A DNA stretch of 64,000 nucleotides from Phaseolus vulgaris (GCF_000499845.2 NC_023749.2:28180371-28244370), one strand, 5' to 3'. Shown: positions 30,125 to 43,318, counted from the first letter of the stretch. Notes: a model not told the origin generated them from the letters alone. Numbers and translations are program-made.

Positions 30125-30489
30125 GCTTATCGCCTCTTAGGATTATTTACTTATTTCGCGCCTTCATGCGCTATACACACCATGTGCATGGATCCTTCGT
30201 GACTCAGGCTTCCCACATATCAGATGTCTTAACTATGAACTTGTCATAATTCTAGGCCCACCTTACGTGGCCCATTACAACGTTCAGACCGCCGATGCCC
30301 GATCTCTTCCTCTGTCGGCGAGGTCCGATGTCGATTTCCAACATCAGGATTTATGATATCAATGTACGAAAACTAACCAATCTTCTGGTAGGTGCGTCTG
30401 GGGCCCACCTTATGTGCCCCCCTTCCATTACCAAGCATCGGTGTGCGATGTTTGAAGTCAGTCCCTGGGTCGATGACTGAGGACTGGTC
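30125..30489. other. Unassigned sequence at the T2 truncation
   Basis: No similarity to the Tat elements here and no convincing coding frame. Two related blocks, ggcccaccttacgtggccca (near 30255) and ggggcccaccttatgtgcccc (near 30398), suggest an internal diverged repeat. Origin unknown. Confidence 0.5.
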
Positions 30490-31590
30490 GGGATAGTAGA
30501 AAAGGAAAAAGGGTGTGAAAAAGACAGATCAAAGGGTAAGCTTGTTGTTGCAACCGATGAGATATGTGTGTCTTGTAGTCTTTGAAGTGTTAAGTCACTC
30601 TTTAAGATGATTTAAGGTTAATTGAATCTTAATCTTTTTGAAAAGATGAGTTTTCTAAAGAGTGTGAAATTTCAACATGTTGAAATGTCGATTCAACCGG
30701 TTGTTTGACCTTTAGTGGCTATTAAAATGAGTTTGAAAAGCTTGGCTTTGTTTTGGCTTTGCTGTCTAATAGATTCAACCGGTTGTTTCAAGAAATCAAC
30801 TGGTTGTTTTTCTGAACCTTAACATAATTCTATTAAGTTGTTCCAATTTGTTTTAAATGATTCTAAAACCTTTTGGTTTTTGATTTAACTGTTTTAACCA
30901 CTTGATTGGAGTATAAAAAGGTTGTTTTACGCTCCTATGCATTAACTAAGAAAGATAGATTAATCAAAAAATAGTTTTCAATAGTTCAAAGAGCTTTTGG
31001 ATCATCTTAAGTGCGGGATAGGATTGAGTCTTGTAATTATGAACCTTAAGCTTTGATTTACCCAGATGTATTCTCTTCCCTTCTTCCTTGAGCATTGTAT
31101 TTCTCTGTGTTCTGGTGTGGTGTAGTTTCAGAAGGTGTTTATCGAAATTTTGTGGTTTGCCAAAAGTGGTGTGTGTTCTTGAGGGGTTCAAGTAATCACT
31201 TTTGGTGTGTGTTTTGTAATGTAGGTTTGATTACATAGTAAATTCTCAGTGGTTAGATGAGGACTGGATGCAACTCTTAGTTAAGAGTGAACTAGTATAA
31301 ACATCTTGTGTGAATCTTTCTATCCCTAGACTCATTAAACTGTTTTAACTTTTTTTTTTCAAATTTGTTGGTATAAACAACCGGTTGTTTCGTGAAAACA
31401 ACTGGTTGATTTTCGAGAATCAAGCTAAAAACAGTTTTCTATTTAGCTGTACAAATTTTAAATTGATTAATTATTCATTGCTTTTCACTCTACCTTCAAT
31501 ACATGTGAAAATCTTTCAAAAACAATTCACCCCCTCTTGTTTAAGGCCTATAATTCTAAAATTGTTTTCTTCAAAATAAAGTTGATCGAC
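30490..31590 (+). mobile_element. Probable Ty1/copia-type LTR relic
   Basis: Features: palindromes CAACCGGTTG at 30694, 30776 and 31378 with near copies (caactggttg) close by; TATAAAAA at 30912; and a caattcaccccctcttg terminus near 31525, a form common at plant copia LTR ends. No copia coding sequence, tRNA-Met binding site or paired LTR was seen, so this is tentative. Confidence 0.35.
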
Positions 31591-31599
31591 TCAGCCAGA

Positions 31600-32343
31600 T
31601 TGGTTGTCATATGTCCCCACCTTTGACCGTTGTTGCATGCCATACATCGTGGCTCTTTCCAGACAACAGGCTTTGTACCTCCTAGTTTGTAAATGGAGTG
31701 GTGGCAGGGTTCTTAACTTCCAAAATGTCCCTCACAATGGTCTACTGAGTATAGGTCTACGATTGACCACATACAAGGTGATCAGGTAATGGAAAAAAAT
31801 ATTCATTTGAAATTTCATTTAAAATTTTAAAATTCAATACAAATCTTATATAATAAGAATGCTTTACTACAGTTTAAATGGAATCCATACAAGGACTTCG
31901 AGGCATCCACCCCACTAGAAGCATATATGGATGCTGAACTTTGGACAACATGCACTCCTATTATTTTCTTTGCAATAGTGGAATGACATCAATATGAGAA
32001 AGTTCGGTTGCAATTTGGTCTGTTTCAAGAGGACCCAACCTCGCTTAACAACTTGGATAAAATACACAAAATTCACATGTGGGGATGATCTGACGAAAAC
32101 TGGCAAACTAAACATGCAAAGTGGATAAACATGTGGAACAACCGTCACGAACTAAAGTTAACTGGTCATCCAATGCATGGACCTTTGTTACACAGTAGAG
32201 AATACATGGAATGGTACATGGAAAATTCAATATATTTCTTGTCAATGCCACAGTTACTAAATGATCCACGCACACAACAAAAGCCCCCATCGAAGTCCAC
32301 ATTCTCAGCTGCAACTAATTACAACAATGAACAACATGATGCT
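31600..32343 (+). pseudogene. Plant mobile domain (PMD) gene relic, part 1
   Basis: A first exon piece ends YRSTIDHIQGDQ near 31787, followed by an AT-rich intron with acceptor near 31871. The next exon encodes FKWNPYKDFEA, TCTPIIFFAIVE-stop-HQ, VRLQFGLFQEDP, WQTKHAKWINMWNNRHE and YMEWYMENS. This order matches the C-terminal part of the PMD (PF10536), as in MAIN-like proteins and mobile-element-borne copies (PLICFAIVEWH, RQFG, W..RR, Y..WY). Two TGA codons replace likely Trp or other codons. T5 cuts it at 32343 and the frame continues at 44402. Whether it was a host gene or carried by a Mutator-like element cannot be decided from this piece. Confidence 0.7.
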
Positions 32344-33424
32344 TGTACCGTCCCATCCCCGGGCGTTGACCAAAGGTCAAAGTCAACACATGGTGGGACC
32401 CCTCGAGGGACCCAAGAAAGAAAGTCAACAGATTGACCGCTTGAGGCATCGCCAGGTTAAGGCGTCGCCAATAGGGGGCGTCGCCTTGCTGAGGCGTCGC
32501 CCAGTAAAGGCGTCGTCAGGTTAAGGCATCGCCAAGCAAAGGCGTTGCCGGGTTAAGGCGTCGCCAAGATAAGACATCACAAAGAGGCCTCGGGCGTCGA
32601 CAGTTTAGAACAGTAACAGAGAAAAGAGAAAGGCGGCTTCAAGGCCATAGTTCTAGTACCAGTAGGGGGGTAACCTAACTCGTGAAGTACCCACGCCACC
32701 GCTGGGAGACCCTGGGACAGATACGACCCATGAGAGGGCCACGTCCAGGGGAGAACCACGTGCGTGGTACGAGAGAAAGGTAGATACACTCCCAAGGTGA
32801 GTGACTAAAAGCTGGGGCGCATGAGTTGGCACCCAGAAAGTCACCCCCTTTGCCAGATGCACTTCGAAGAAAGAGGACTCACACAATGGAATAACCCTAA
32901 GTTGGGTTACGGCGGTGTGAGGCCCTCTACGTAGAATAGCGATCAAGTCAGAAGAACACGTGGCAATAAGCACACAAATACCAATATTTGCTTTTATGTA
33001 TCAAATGTTTCAAGGCACATTTTTATACGCTTTCAATGCGCTTTAACGCGCTTTAAAATGCGGGAGGTGTATAAAAAGGGGGGCCTTAGTTTTGACCTAA
33101 TTTTCATAGTTTACACAGAGCACAAACCCTAGTTGTTTCGCTGCGTACCCACTGTGCGCACAAGACAATCAGGGCAACAGAGTTTTAGCCATTCAGTTAT
33201 TTTTTACCACCTTCAGAGCATTCGTTTTACGGTGTTCCGGCATGGAGGTGTGTCACCTTTGATGTTTCTCGCTAGCTGACTTCATCGTCGAAGTGCAAAC
33301 GGCCGCGAGGGCGCCCCTTTTGTTCACTTCCTTTTCAGGTATCACAGACGGAGCAGAACGAAGGTGCCCTAGCTCCCAAAGACGAGCCACACGCAAAGAC
33401 GATCTCGGTCAACCGGCGGGAACA
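32344..33424 (+). repeat. T5 5-prime LTR (1,081 bp)
   Basis: TGTACCGTCCCATCCCCG to CGGCGGGAACA. U3 holds a GGCGTCGCC-type minisatellite at about 32440-32580, the inverse of the motif in T2 and T3 repeat zones. TATAAAAA near 33068 is the likely core promoter. Confidence 0.95.
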
Positions 33425-33426
33425 TT

Positions 33427-33445
33427 TGGCGACCACCGTGGGGCC
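33427..33445 (+). other. T5 primer-binding site
   Basis: TGGCGACCACCGTGGGGCC, two bases after the LTR. It shares CCACCGTGGGGCC with T1 and T4. Confidence 0.75.
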
Positions 33446-33630
33446 GATATAAAACATCAGTCCCACCACCCAGTTTTCCAGTTCCAGTTGCAGTTTTTCT
33501 CTCGCGATTTTACCAAAGAAGAATTGGTGCAGTTTCACCGATTTCTTTGGTTGAGTCGTGGTACGCTCACGTTCATTCGAATCCAAGTCTTTACCCTTTG
33601 AAGTTGCACGAGAGGTAGGAGCGGTTTCAA

Positions 33631-36600
33631 ATGATGAGATCCACGAGACAAGGCGCGACGCGCGCTGAGAGTGAAGAGATGACCATGCAACAACTCATGT
33701 GTATGATGCAGGGGTTACAACAAGCAATGGCAGCGTCGAAGGTGGAGCAAGAACGCATGCAGCCAGATCTCGCTGCGTCCCAGGCGAGAAACGAAGAGTT
33801 CCACCGTACAAACGAGGAGTTGAGCCGCGGGCAGCGCAACATAGACGAAGCTGAGGCTGTCACCCCACCAAGAGAATTCTTAACGCCGTTCTCACAAGCG
33901 ATCCTAGAGACAGCAATTCCCAACACGTTCACGGGGCCCAAAGCAACCTTCACAGGGATGGAAGACCCTGAGGTGCACCTCACTGCGTTCTACACGCAGA
34001 TGATGTGGTGGGCGGTTCTAATGCTGTAAAGTGCAAGCTCTTCATGAGCACGTTGACTGAGATGGCCATGGACTGGTTCATTAGCCTCCCAGAGGGTCAC
34101 ATCACATCTTTCGCGGCTATTCCGAGAGCAGTACCTAGCCAACAGGGCCCCACCCCCAGTTTCATACGACCTATTTGACGTGAAGCAGTATCAAGATGAG
34201 ACCCTGAAAGAGTACATAAGCCGTTTTGGGGCGCAGGTGGTGGAGGTGGGTACCACAGACGAACCCATGATTGTGTACACATTCAGGAAAGGGGTGAGTC
34301 TTGGGCCTTTCAGCAAGTCACTCTTTCGTGACCGCCACAAGACTTTCGCTGAGATAAGGCATCGTGCAGTAGAGCACATTGCCTCTGAGGGTGAGGTGTA
34401 CGAGAAACGCCCAACTGTTGCGCCCGCGCGCCCGAGAGCGCATATACGCGCGCAACCTGCTAGGGTCCACGAGGCCACGACAGAGAGGGAGAACCAAGAC
34501 AGGAAGTTGCCCTACGAGGCAAGAAGGACCCAGCCCAGGGGTCAAGCAGAGAGAAAGAGAGAAGGACGTAAATCGTTGAGGCACAACTTTGTGGTAGAGC
34601 TTAAAGACCTCATCGTTGTGCCCAACATAGTTGACAGGTTGAGGCCACCAGTGAAGTCTGATAAGGTACTGGGACCTCACAAAGATTTGTGGTGCGAGTT
34701 CCATGAGGCATTCGGGCACCATATTAACAATTGCTTAGCACTGGGCTATCAGTTGGATGAGCTCGTGAAGAATGGGTTCCTGAAAGATTATCTCGCTGGG
34801 TCTACTACGACCACAGTCCCGACGGTACCAGAGGAAGGTCAGGCGCATGAGATGCCAGTTCATGGGGAGGTTCACACCATTTCTGGTGGCTTTTCCGGAG
34901 GAGGACCCACTGCCTCTCAACGTAAGAAATATGTGAGGTCACTGAGTTCAGTTGCTGAGGAGTTTTCGGATGACCCGTGGGAGTCGGACCTCGTTTTCAC
35001 AAGGGCTGACCTGCGGGATGTCGTCCCACACGATAATGACCCCGTGGTCATTTCAGTAGTCACAGCAGGAAGAAAGGTACACAGGGTTCTCGTCGACCAG
35101 GGCAGTTCTGCAGACGTCATGTTTTTGTCGACCTTCAACAAGCTACAGTTATCCCCTGACCTGCTGAGGCCCTATACTGGATGCTTGTATGGGTTTGCAG
35201 ATAACCAAGTGGAGGTACGTGGCTATCTGGAGCTGAGGACGACGTTCACTGATGGAGCGGCGTCCCGTACCGAGAGCATTCGGTACTTGGTGGTAAACAC
35301 CAATTCAGCCTACAACATTTTATTAGGCAGACCAACGCTGAATAGGTTAAGAGCAGTATCCTCCACGCACCACATGAAGATGAAGCTACTAGATCTTAGT
35401 GGCAAGGTAATCGTAATCAAGTCAGATCAGGAAGAGGCCCGAAAGTGCAATGAAAATAGCCTGAAGACAAAGAGAGGCGTGGTCATGGTAATAGAACGAT
35501 CGCCCATATCAGATTCGCAAATGGAGTTGGAACCATTCGAAGAAGCGACGCTCGCGGAGTCCATGCCTGTCGAGGCTACACCCGCAGGGGCGACGCCTAT
35601 AGAAGACGTACGCTCAGAAGGAAGATGTGGTCACGCCTCGCCAATGGAAGAGGTATGCGAAGAGGCCTCACCCATGGAAGAAGAGTCAGAGGAGGTGATG
35701 CCCGACGCATTCGATAGGGCGACACCTATAAAAGAGGACCACATGAATGACTCTCGTGCAGAGAGCGTGCAGAGTGAGCAACCCCAACCAGGAGACAACG
35801 TCGTGGAAAGGCAGATAGGGGGTAAGGTGTTCAAAGTAGGACGCTTCTTGAGCCAGGAAGAACAAGAAGAGGTAGCTGCAGTGATCTCGCGCCACCTAGA
35901 TGCATTCGCGTGGACTGTGGCGGACATGCCGAGCATCGACCCAGATTTCTTGTGCCACCATCTTACCATGGACGCCAGGGTTCGCCCTGTGCGGCAGAGA
36001 AGGAGAAAGTTCAACTAGGAACGATGCCTCGTCGTTAAAGAAGAGACGCAGAAGCTGTTAAGTGTCGGACACATCAGGGAAATACAATACCCTGAGTGGC
36101 TGGCCAATGTAGTTCTGGTAAAGAAGGAAAATGGGAAGTGGAGGATGTGCGTCGACTTCACAGACTTGAACAAGGCGTGCCCGAAAGATTCGTATCCGCT
36201 GCCCAACATTGACGCATTGGTGGATAGCGCCTCGGGCTGTAAGATGCTGAGTTTCTTGGTCGCATTCTCAGGTTACAATCAGATCAAGATGCATCCAAGG
36301 GATGAGAGTAAAACAACGTTCATGACGGAGACATGCAACTACTGTTACAAGGTGATGCCATTTGGGTTGAAGAATGCAAGCGCCACCTACCAAAAGCTAA
36401 TGGACAAGGTCCTTGCGCCTATGTTGGGAAGGAACGTGCAGGCCTACGTAGATGACATGGTGGTGACCTCCCACGAGAGAGGGCAGCACGCAGGGGATCT
36501 AGAAGAGCTGTTTGCTACCATATCAAAGTATCGTCTCAAATTAAACCCAGAAAAGTGCGTTTTTGGTGTGGAGGCAGGGAAGTTCTTGGGGTTTATGCTC

Positions 36601-39052
36601 ACCGAGAGGGGGATAGAGGCGAACCCCGATAAGTGTGCAGCTATCATCGCCATGAGAAGCCCAACATCAGTTAAAGAAGTCCAACAATTGATTGGGAGGA
36701 TGACAGCTTTGTCAAGGTTCGTGTCTGCTGCAGGGGAGAAGGGCCACCACTACTTCCAATGCCTCAAGAGGAATAGTCGTTTTGCATGGACAGATGAGTG
36801 TGAAGTAGCGTTTCTCAAATTAAAGGAGTACTTGGCGACACCACCTGTGCTTTGCAAGCCACAAGTAGGCGTCCCATTCCGATTATACTTTGCGGTAACA
36901 GAGTGGGCCATTAGCTTTATGCTGGTCCAGGAGCAAAACCAAGTACAGAAGCCCATTTACTTCGTAAGCAAGGCCTTGCAAGGCCCAGAATTGAGGTACC
37001 AGTTGCTAGAGAAGGCAGCATTAGCGGTGGTGTTCTCAGCCAGAAGGCTCCGCCATTATTTCCACAGTTTCACAGTGGTGGTGATGACGAACCTCCCCAT
37101 CCAGAAAGTACTTCAGAAGCCAGATGTAGCGGGGAGGATGGTTCGCTGGGCGGTGGAGCTGTTAGAATTTGACATCCAGTATGAACCCAGGGGATCTATC
37201 AAGGGGCAAGTCTATGCTGATTTCGTGGTGGAGCTCTCACAGGAGGAGACGCCCCAGAGGTAGAGTCGGGGTCAAAGTGGATGCTCTCAGTGGATGGGTC
37301 CTCCAACCAGCAGGGGAGTGGCGCTGGAATAATCTTAGAGGGACCTAACGGAGTGTTGATCGAGCAAGCCTAACGCTTTGCTTTCAAAGCAAGCAATAAC
37401 CAAGCGGAGTATGAGGCGTTGATTGCTGGGATGCTTTTGGCTAAAGAAATGGGTGCTCAAAGCCTTTTGGAAAAGAGTGACTCACAATTGGTCACAGGGC
37501 AAGTAACAGGGGAGTACCGGGCAAAGGATCCACAGATGGCCGCATACTTGAGGTACGTCGACATGTTGAAGGGAGCCTTCGCCGCGTTTGAGCTGGTGCA
37601 TGTCCCTAGGGAGCAAAATGCCAGAGCTGACCTGCTTGCCAAGCTGGCCAGCTCAGGCAAGGGGGAAAGGCAGAGGACTGTCATCCAAGAGACCCTCAAG
37701 ACGCCGCGAAAGTTTGTGGCAGACAACAGGGTGGATGTCCTTCGCGTTAGTGCAGCAAGAGGAAAGTCAAGGAGCCATCGCTCTTTGTGTCAAGATAGGG
37801 CGAGGGCACCTTGCATCAGTACTTACGCAACCTCGCCGGAAGGAGAGAAGGGCATACGGGTATGCACCTTGGAGGAAGGAGACACCTGGATGACCCTTTA
37901 CAGGCGATACCTCGCGGATGGGATCCTCCCAGCGAAACCAGAGGAAGGAAAGAAGGTCAAGAGGAACGCCGCAAGGTACACCTTAGTGGATGGGATATTA
38001 TTCAGACATGGGTTTACGCACCCTATCCTGACGTGCGTAAGTGGCGACGAGTGCACCAGAATAATGGTTGAACTCCACGAAGGTATTTGTGGGACCCATG
38101 TGGGAGGAAGATCCTTGGCATCCAAGGTGATACGTGCAGGTTTTTTCTGGCCGACGGTAAGAGAAGACTGCGTTCGATACGCCCAGAGCTGCAAGCAGTG
38201 TCAGATGCACGCTGACTGGCACAAGGCGCCGCCAGAGGAACTGAGATTCATACACAGCCCATGGCCTTTCCACTGGCGATAAGGCAGATGAAGTACTTAA
38301 TCGTTGCCATCGAGTACTTCACCAAGTGGATAGAGGCTGAACCAGTGGCACAGATCACTGCGCACAAGGTACAACACTTTGGGGTGCTGAGGCGTCTCAT
38401 TTCTGACAATGGCACCCAGTTTGCGAGCCAACAGTTGGGGAAGCTGTGTACAGAAGTAGGAATCAAGCAGGTGTTTGTGTCAGTCGAACATCCCCGGACG
38501 AATGGGCAGGTCGAGTCAGCGAATAGAGTTTTGTTGAGAGGTCTGAAACGCAGATTAGAGAAAGCTAAAGGGGCGTGGGCAGAAGAAGTGCCGAGGATTG
38601 TGTGGGCTTACCACACCACGCCCCAATCTTCCACCATGGAGACGCCTTTTAGCCTAGTGTATGGGTCGGACGCCATGATCCCAGTGGAGATCCACGAGAG
38701 CTCGCCCCGTTTCCTAGGCTTCGTGGCAGAAGAATCCAACGAGGAAAGAAAAGTGAACTTGGATCTGATAGACGAAGCCAGAGAAAAGGCGAGAATAAAG
38801 GTTGAGGCTATGAAGAGAAGAGTGGAACCTCAATACAACTCTAAGGTGAAGCTGCGATAATTCCAGGTTGGTGATCTAGTCATGAGGAAGGTTCACTCTT
38901 ACGAATTGGAAAACAAGTTGTCTCCCAAGTGGACTGGACCGTTCAGAATAATAAAAGTCAAGGGGAATGGTTCATATAAGTTAGAGACTCTTGAAGGAGG
39001 CCCCATCCCACATAGCTGGAATGCGGCGAATTTAAAGTTTTATTTCAGTTGA
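33631..39052 (+). pseudogene. T5 gag-pol, multiply disrupted
   Basis: Gag begins MMRSTRQGATRAES. A 1-bp loss near 34005 and another indel near 34115 shift the frame; 34180-36018 is open for 612 codons and covers the knuckle (WCEFHEAFGHHINNC), protease (VDQGSSADVMF) and linker. TAG at 36016 is followed by the same frame through RT (YVDDMV near 36447) to 37263. A 1-nt shift and a TAA affect the second RNase H. Integrase lost about 37 bp around the first catalytic Asp (near 38270), between repeated cctttcca motifs, and 27 bp in frame near 38378. TAA at 38858 precedes the tail ending FYFS at about 39050. It cannot encode a working polyprotein. Confidence 0.93.
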
Positions 39053-40520
39053 TTTTATTTCAGTTGAAGTTTTGTAAAGGGGACACTCTTTTTCCCTCTC
39101 GGGGGTTTTTTTATAAGGTCACCCAAATAAAGAAAAGAGAATTTTAAGATATTCCTGTCTTAGTTTTTCCCTCTCATGTAAGATCAAAAATTAAAGAAAC
39201 AAAGACAAAGATTCAAGGCGTCGCCAAGATAGGGCGTCGCCAAAATGAGGCATCGCCAAGATAAAGCGTCGCCAAGATAAGGCGTCACCGTGACAAGGCG
39301 TCGCCAGAAGTAGGCATCGCCAGATAAAGAAGCGAAGGTCAAGTTCAAAACGAGAAATCAGGTGCGTTAAGTATAAGTTAAAGTCCGGGAGCCTAGTCCT
39401 TGAGCAGGGGTTAAGGGATTCCTTCGGGACGCCCCCTCCTCAGGTATGAATAGCTAGCCCCGGCATCAGATATTAAACATAAGTTAGAAATCCAGGCGCC
39501 TAGTCCTTGAGCAGGGGTTAAGGGATTCCTTCGGGACACCCCCTCCTCAGGTATGAATAGCTAGCCTCGGTATCAGATGTTATATGTAAGTTAAAAACCT
39601 GGGTACCTAGTCCCTGAGCAGGGGTTATGGGATTCCCGCGGGACACCCCCTCCTCAGGTAGGAACAGCTAGCCCCAGCATCTGATGTTTAGACACGCTGT
39701 CTTGGTGTTTTTAGACACCCAGAGGACGATACGACGCTGATGTGGTAGGCCTCTCCTCAGGTGTGGGCACCAAGCCCAAAGAAGTAAGGGCTAAGTCGCC
39801 TTGGCGTTTTAGACACCCCATGGACGGTACGACACTTTGTATAAGCCTCTCCATGGGCGTGGGCCCTAGAGCGCGACTTTTATCCCAAGTATTTATGCGA
39901 CACTGAGGACACCCAAACCAGGTCTCTCCTTGAGCGTAGATACCCAGTACAGGTAGGATAAGTCCTCCATGACTTTGAGTGATGTCGAGGCCACAAAAGA
40001 ATAGATAAGTCCTCCTCGCCCTCGAGCGATGTCGAGGCCAAAAATGAAGAGACTCCCCTTTTCATCCTAAAGCGATGAGAAAGTCGGTACTGCCTACGGC
40101 TACGAGTGCCTCGGGCCCAAGAAAGGTAAGTAAAAAGCAGGTTGAAGATTTTACAAGTTCAGAGGGAAAAAGAAATTCGAAGATGAAAAAGAAGAAGCGT
40201 AGGAGCGTGAGTCATTAAAGTGTGTGCCTCACACCTTAAGAAGAAAGAATGAGAGGGAAAGTCACGTGCTACCTAAAGAATTGAGGGCAAAACAACAAAT
40301 AAATGCATCGAAGACAAGCACCAGTAGTGCCTTCGATATAGAACGGAAAGCAGAAACAGATAAAAGTGTAAGAGAAGTTAGAAAACGAGAACGTGAGGCT
40401 CAAATTCGAGAAAGCATTTAAGCAAATTCAAAAAGTTATAATTACAAACGAGGTTCATGGCAAGTACAAAAGGTAACCATATATACATCAAATACGTCGT
40501 TGAAGGTGCAAAGTAGAGGC
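39053..40520. repeat. T5 post-pol repeat zone
   Basis: 39215-39325 is a 16-bp GGCGTCGCCAAGATAA array of about seven units. 39370-39690 is a 107-bp repeat of three units (gcctagtcc starts 39391, 39498, 39605); the same family is found inverted in T3 at 50230-50719. 39690-40130 has longer degenerate units with cacccc-atggacg-tacgac blocks. From 40130 to 40520 no gene is seen. This is the hypervariable region between pol and accessory gene. Confidence 0.85.
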
Positions 40521-42693
40521 TATTCCCTAGAGGCCTCTAATGGCACGATTTCCCCACCAACCACCCGTTCAGAGGGCTACACTTGGAGATGTCGATGCCT
40601 GGGTTGGCACAAGCCGCTTGGACTAAGGCCTCCGCAAACCCATCCGCGAACCTAGCGGCGGCCTCCTCGACCAGCTTCTCCTCAGCAACCTTGAAGTTGG
40701 CGTTTTGAGTGGCCATCTCGTGGTCCTTAGAGACCAAGGTAGAAGTTAGCTCTTGGACTTTGGTTTGGAGGGTGGCGCTCTCGGCGGCTAGTCGAGAGCA
40801 TTCGCTAGTCTTTTCCTCGAGCGCAGCTTCGGTTCTTCCCAGTGTTTGCTCCCGATCAACACACTGGTTCTCAAGTTTCTTTTGCTACGCCTTGGAGGTT
40901 TCCACCGCCGCTTCAAGATCAGCAATCTTCGTTCGAAGGGGCACCACCTGATTGAGGAGCTCAGCGTTGGCTTGAGCCACCTCATGCAACCGTTTGTTGG
41001 CCTTCTCTTTTGCTTTTTGTGCCACCCTCAGAGAAGTTTTGTACGCTTCCTCTTGGCGTCCCCAGTGGGTGGCTAGCCTCTCCTTCAGAGAGGTAACTTC
41101 CTTCTCCAGCACTTGGAAGGAAGAGGCTTCAACGACCTTAGCCCTGGCCTGTGCATGCCAGGTGTGGGTGCAGGACATGAAGGCGCCCATGTAGTAGTAG
41201 ATGCTTTCTTTTTGGGGCCCTTCAGCCTGGCCCCGCGAGGACGCCCTGCCCAAGAAGCCCCTCAGTGAGTCTTGCATCGGGAGTGGAAGTTCTGGGGCAG
41301 GTGGGGGGACGGTTGAGGAATCAGCTTCAACACCACCCTCCAAGGCCATTGGTTGAGGAGGGGAAGTGGCACTTGGAGGGTCCTCCCTCAGAGATTCGGC
41401 ACCATGCGAGGAAGAGGTGGCGGAAGTAACTTGCTGAGGGGGGTGTTGGGTTCTTTGTCGTTTGAAGACTTGCCCCTCAACGGAGTCTTCATCGTCAGAA
41501 ACCACCTCCACTACCCTTTTTCCCTTGTCAAGGGGGGCTGAGGGAGCACCAGCCGCGGCCAGCGCAAGAGGCATGGCCGCAATAGGAGGTGGTGAGCTTG
41601 GAGTTTGATTGGGAGAAGGTTGGATTGATGGAGTTGATGGTGTCGTGGCAGACTAAGGGTGAAGGTTGGGAGAAGATGGGGGGGTAGCAGAGGTTGAAAG
41701 GGGAGACGCCGAAGCCCCATCATTGGACTTCAGGACGTGAGCCAGTCTCAGCCTTCGTTGTCTGTCCATTTTAGATTCTGCACCAAGAGGATAAACATAG
41801 TAAAGGTTAGGCACAAGTTAGGTTACCACACCAAAGGAACAGATAAATCATACATCAAGCAAGAGCCAAGCAGAAGCAGAGAATGGAAGGTTATAAGGGG
41901 AAGCTCTCGTACTTATGTATGTGGCTAGAGCCTCAACATTTTACTCTAGACTTATCAGGGTGGCGGTGTCGAAGCCCCCCGCGCTAGTCAGAATTTGACA
42001 GGCCTCTCGATCATTCGAGGGCAACTCGTCTAGGGATTTGGGCTTTACGGTCTTCACCTCCTTCACCCAGTACAGTGGAAAGCCGTTGAGGGCAGAGGGG
42101 TCGAAGTCGGAGCAGCAAACCTTGAAGAACTTGCCCTTCCACCCCTTAAAGGATTGCTGGAATAGAGTCAGGAGGACCCTTCCAGGGATGTTGCTGAGAC
42201 TCACCCAGCGGCTCTTCCCCTGTTTCTTCACTTCGAAGAAATGTAGGAAGATGTCGACGGAGGGTGCGCGCCCGAAGAACCCGCACAATACGTCAAAGGT
42301 CTTGACTAAGGCCTAGCCGTTGGGGTGCAACTGAGCTGGGGCGATATTGATCTCCGTTAGCAGTTCCCTCTCAAACCTGGAAAAGGGCAAGCGTATCCCT
42401 ATACGCTTGAAGACCACTTGGTAGAAATAGAAGAAGGGGACCCCGTTGTTGGCCCGCTCATCCCCACATACAAGCTCCCCTAGGGTACAAGGGAGCACTG
42501 CAATGTCGTCATCGTGCCTTTTCGCGAAGGCACGATGAGCGTAGGTGCTTGACTCTCCTACGTGATCCCTCCAAGCTTTTGAGGAGACCAAGCTCGAGCA
42601 CTCATCGAGCAGCTCGTCTGGAGCCCATGTGTAAAGGGCCCTATGGTTGACTCTGGGGGGTAGAGGGTTGGTCGTTGTTTTAGTACATGCCAT
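40521..42693 (-). pseudogene. T5 antisense accessory gene, long form, with stops
   Basis: Exon 1 begins MACTKTTTNPLPPRVN at 42693 and carries the PF04195-like core (FFYFYQVVFKRIGIRLPFS, FERELLTEIN). TAG at about 42314-42316 replaces the Trp of NSWAFVKAF. It runs to about 41941. Exon 2 starts near 41771 (SKMDRQRRLRL) and holds a Pro/Ser-rich linker, a nuclear-signal-like KGKRVVEV region and a coiled coil. It has a TAG in the linker (near 41655), a TAG after ETSKA (about 40885), and a 1-nt shift just before the C-terminus VVGGEIVPLEASRE-stop (40521). The layout matches T1 and T4, so the long form is ancestral or at least shared by both LTR subfamilies. Confidence 0.85.
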
Positions 42694-43318
42694 TGATGAA
42701 GAAACTGAAGAATGAAGAGGAGAAAAGGTTTAGCAAATAAGGTTAGGAAGAAAAGGGGGAAGAAGCCCTAAGAAAGCCCCTACCCACGAGAAACCCAGAG
42801 AGAAGGGGAGGATGAGGAAGTGTGGGGAAGAGAGGAAGAACATAGAGAAATGCAAGAAAAATAAACAGTCCCAGGCAGTTATGAGATCAATACAGTAAAG
42901 TGTAAGTAGGATCGGAGTAGAAAAACCATACCTTTGTGGTTGGAAGTGAGAAAGACGCGAGCTTTCGCAAGGAGGAAGAGCGCAAGAGATGCAGAGGTTA
43001 CAGAAAAGATGAACAGTAAGAAGAAATGCAAAGAGTGAATGAAACAGTGGTTTGAAGCGCGCGCGTTTTGAAAGATGTAACGTTAACTCGAAGCGCTAAC
43101 GACACTCATCCCCGGCCATAGGATCATGCCACGTGTCGAAAGATAAGCGCACTTAAAACGTCACATCCTCAGTGTAGAGAACGTCGCGTCAGGTGCTCAG
43201 AGAGTGTCACGTCAACTGTGCAAAGGAATGTCACGTTAGCAAGAATGCCACGTGGATAATGGGGCGAGGACTTAGTCTTTTCGCTGAGACAAGTGTCAGC
43301 TCAAGACTGGGGGGCTTG
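42694..43318 (-). promoter_or_regulatory. T5 accessory-gene upstream region
   Basis: No gene seen. On the minus strand this is the 5-prime region of the accessory gene; GCCACGTGTC at 43128-43137 reads GACACGTGGC toward the gene, 435 bp upstream of the ATG. The plus-strand tract gactggggggctt precedes the 3-prime LTR. Confidence 0.55.
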
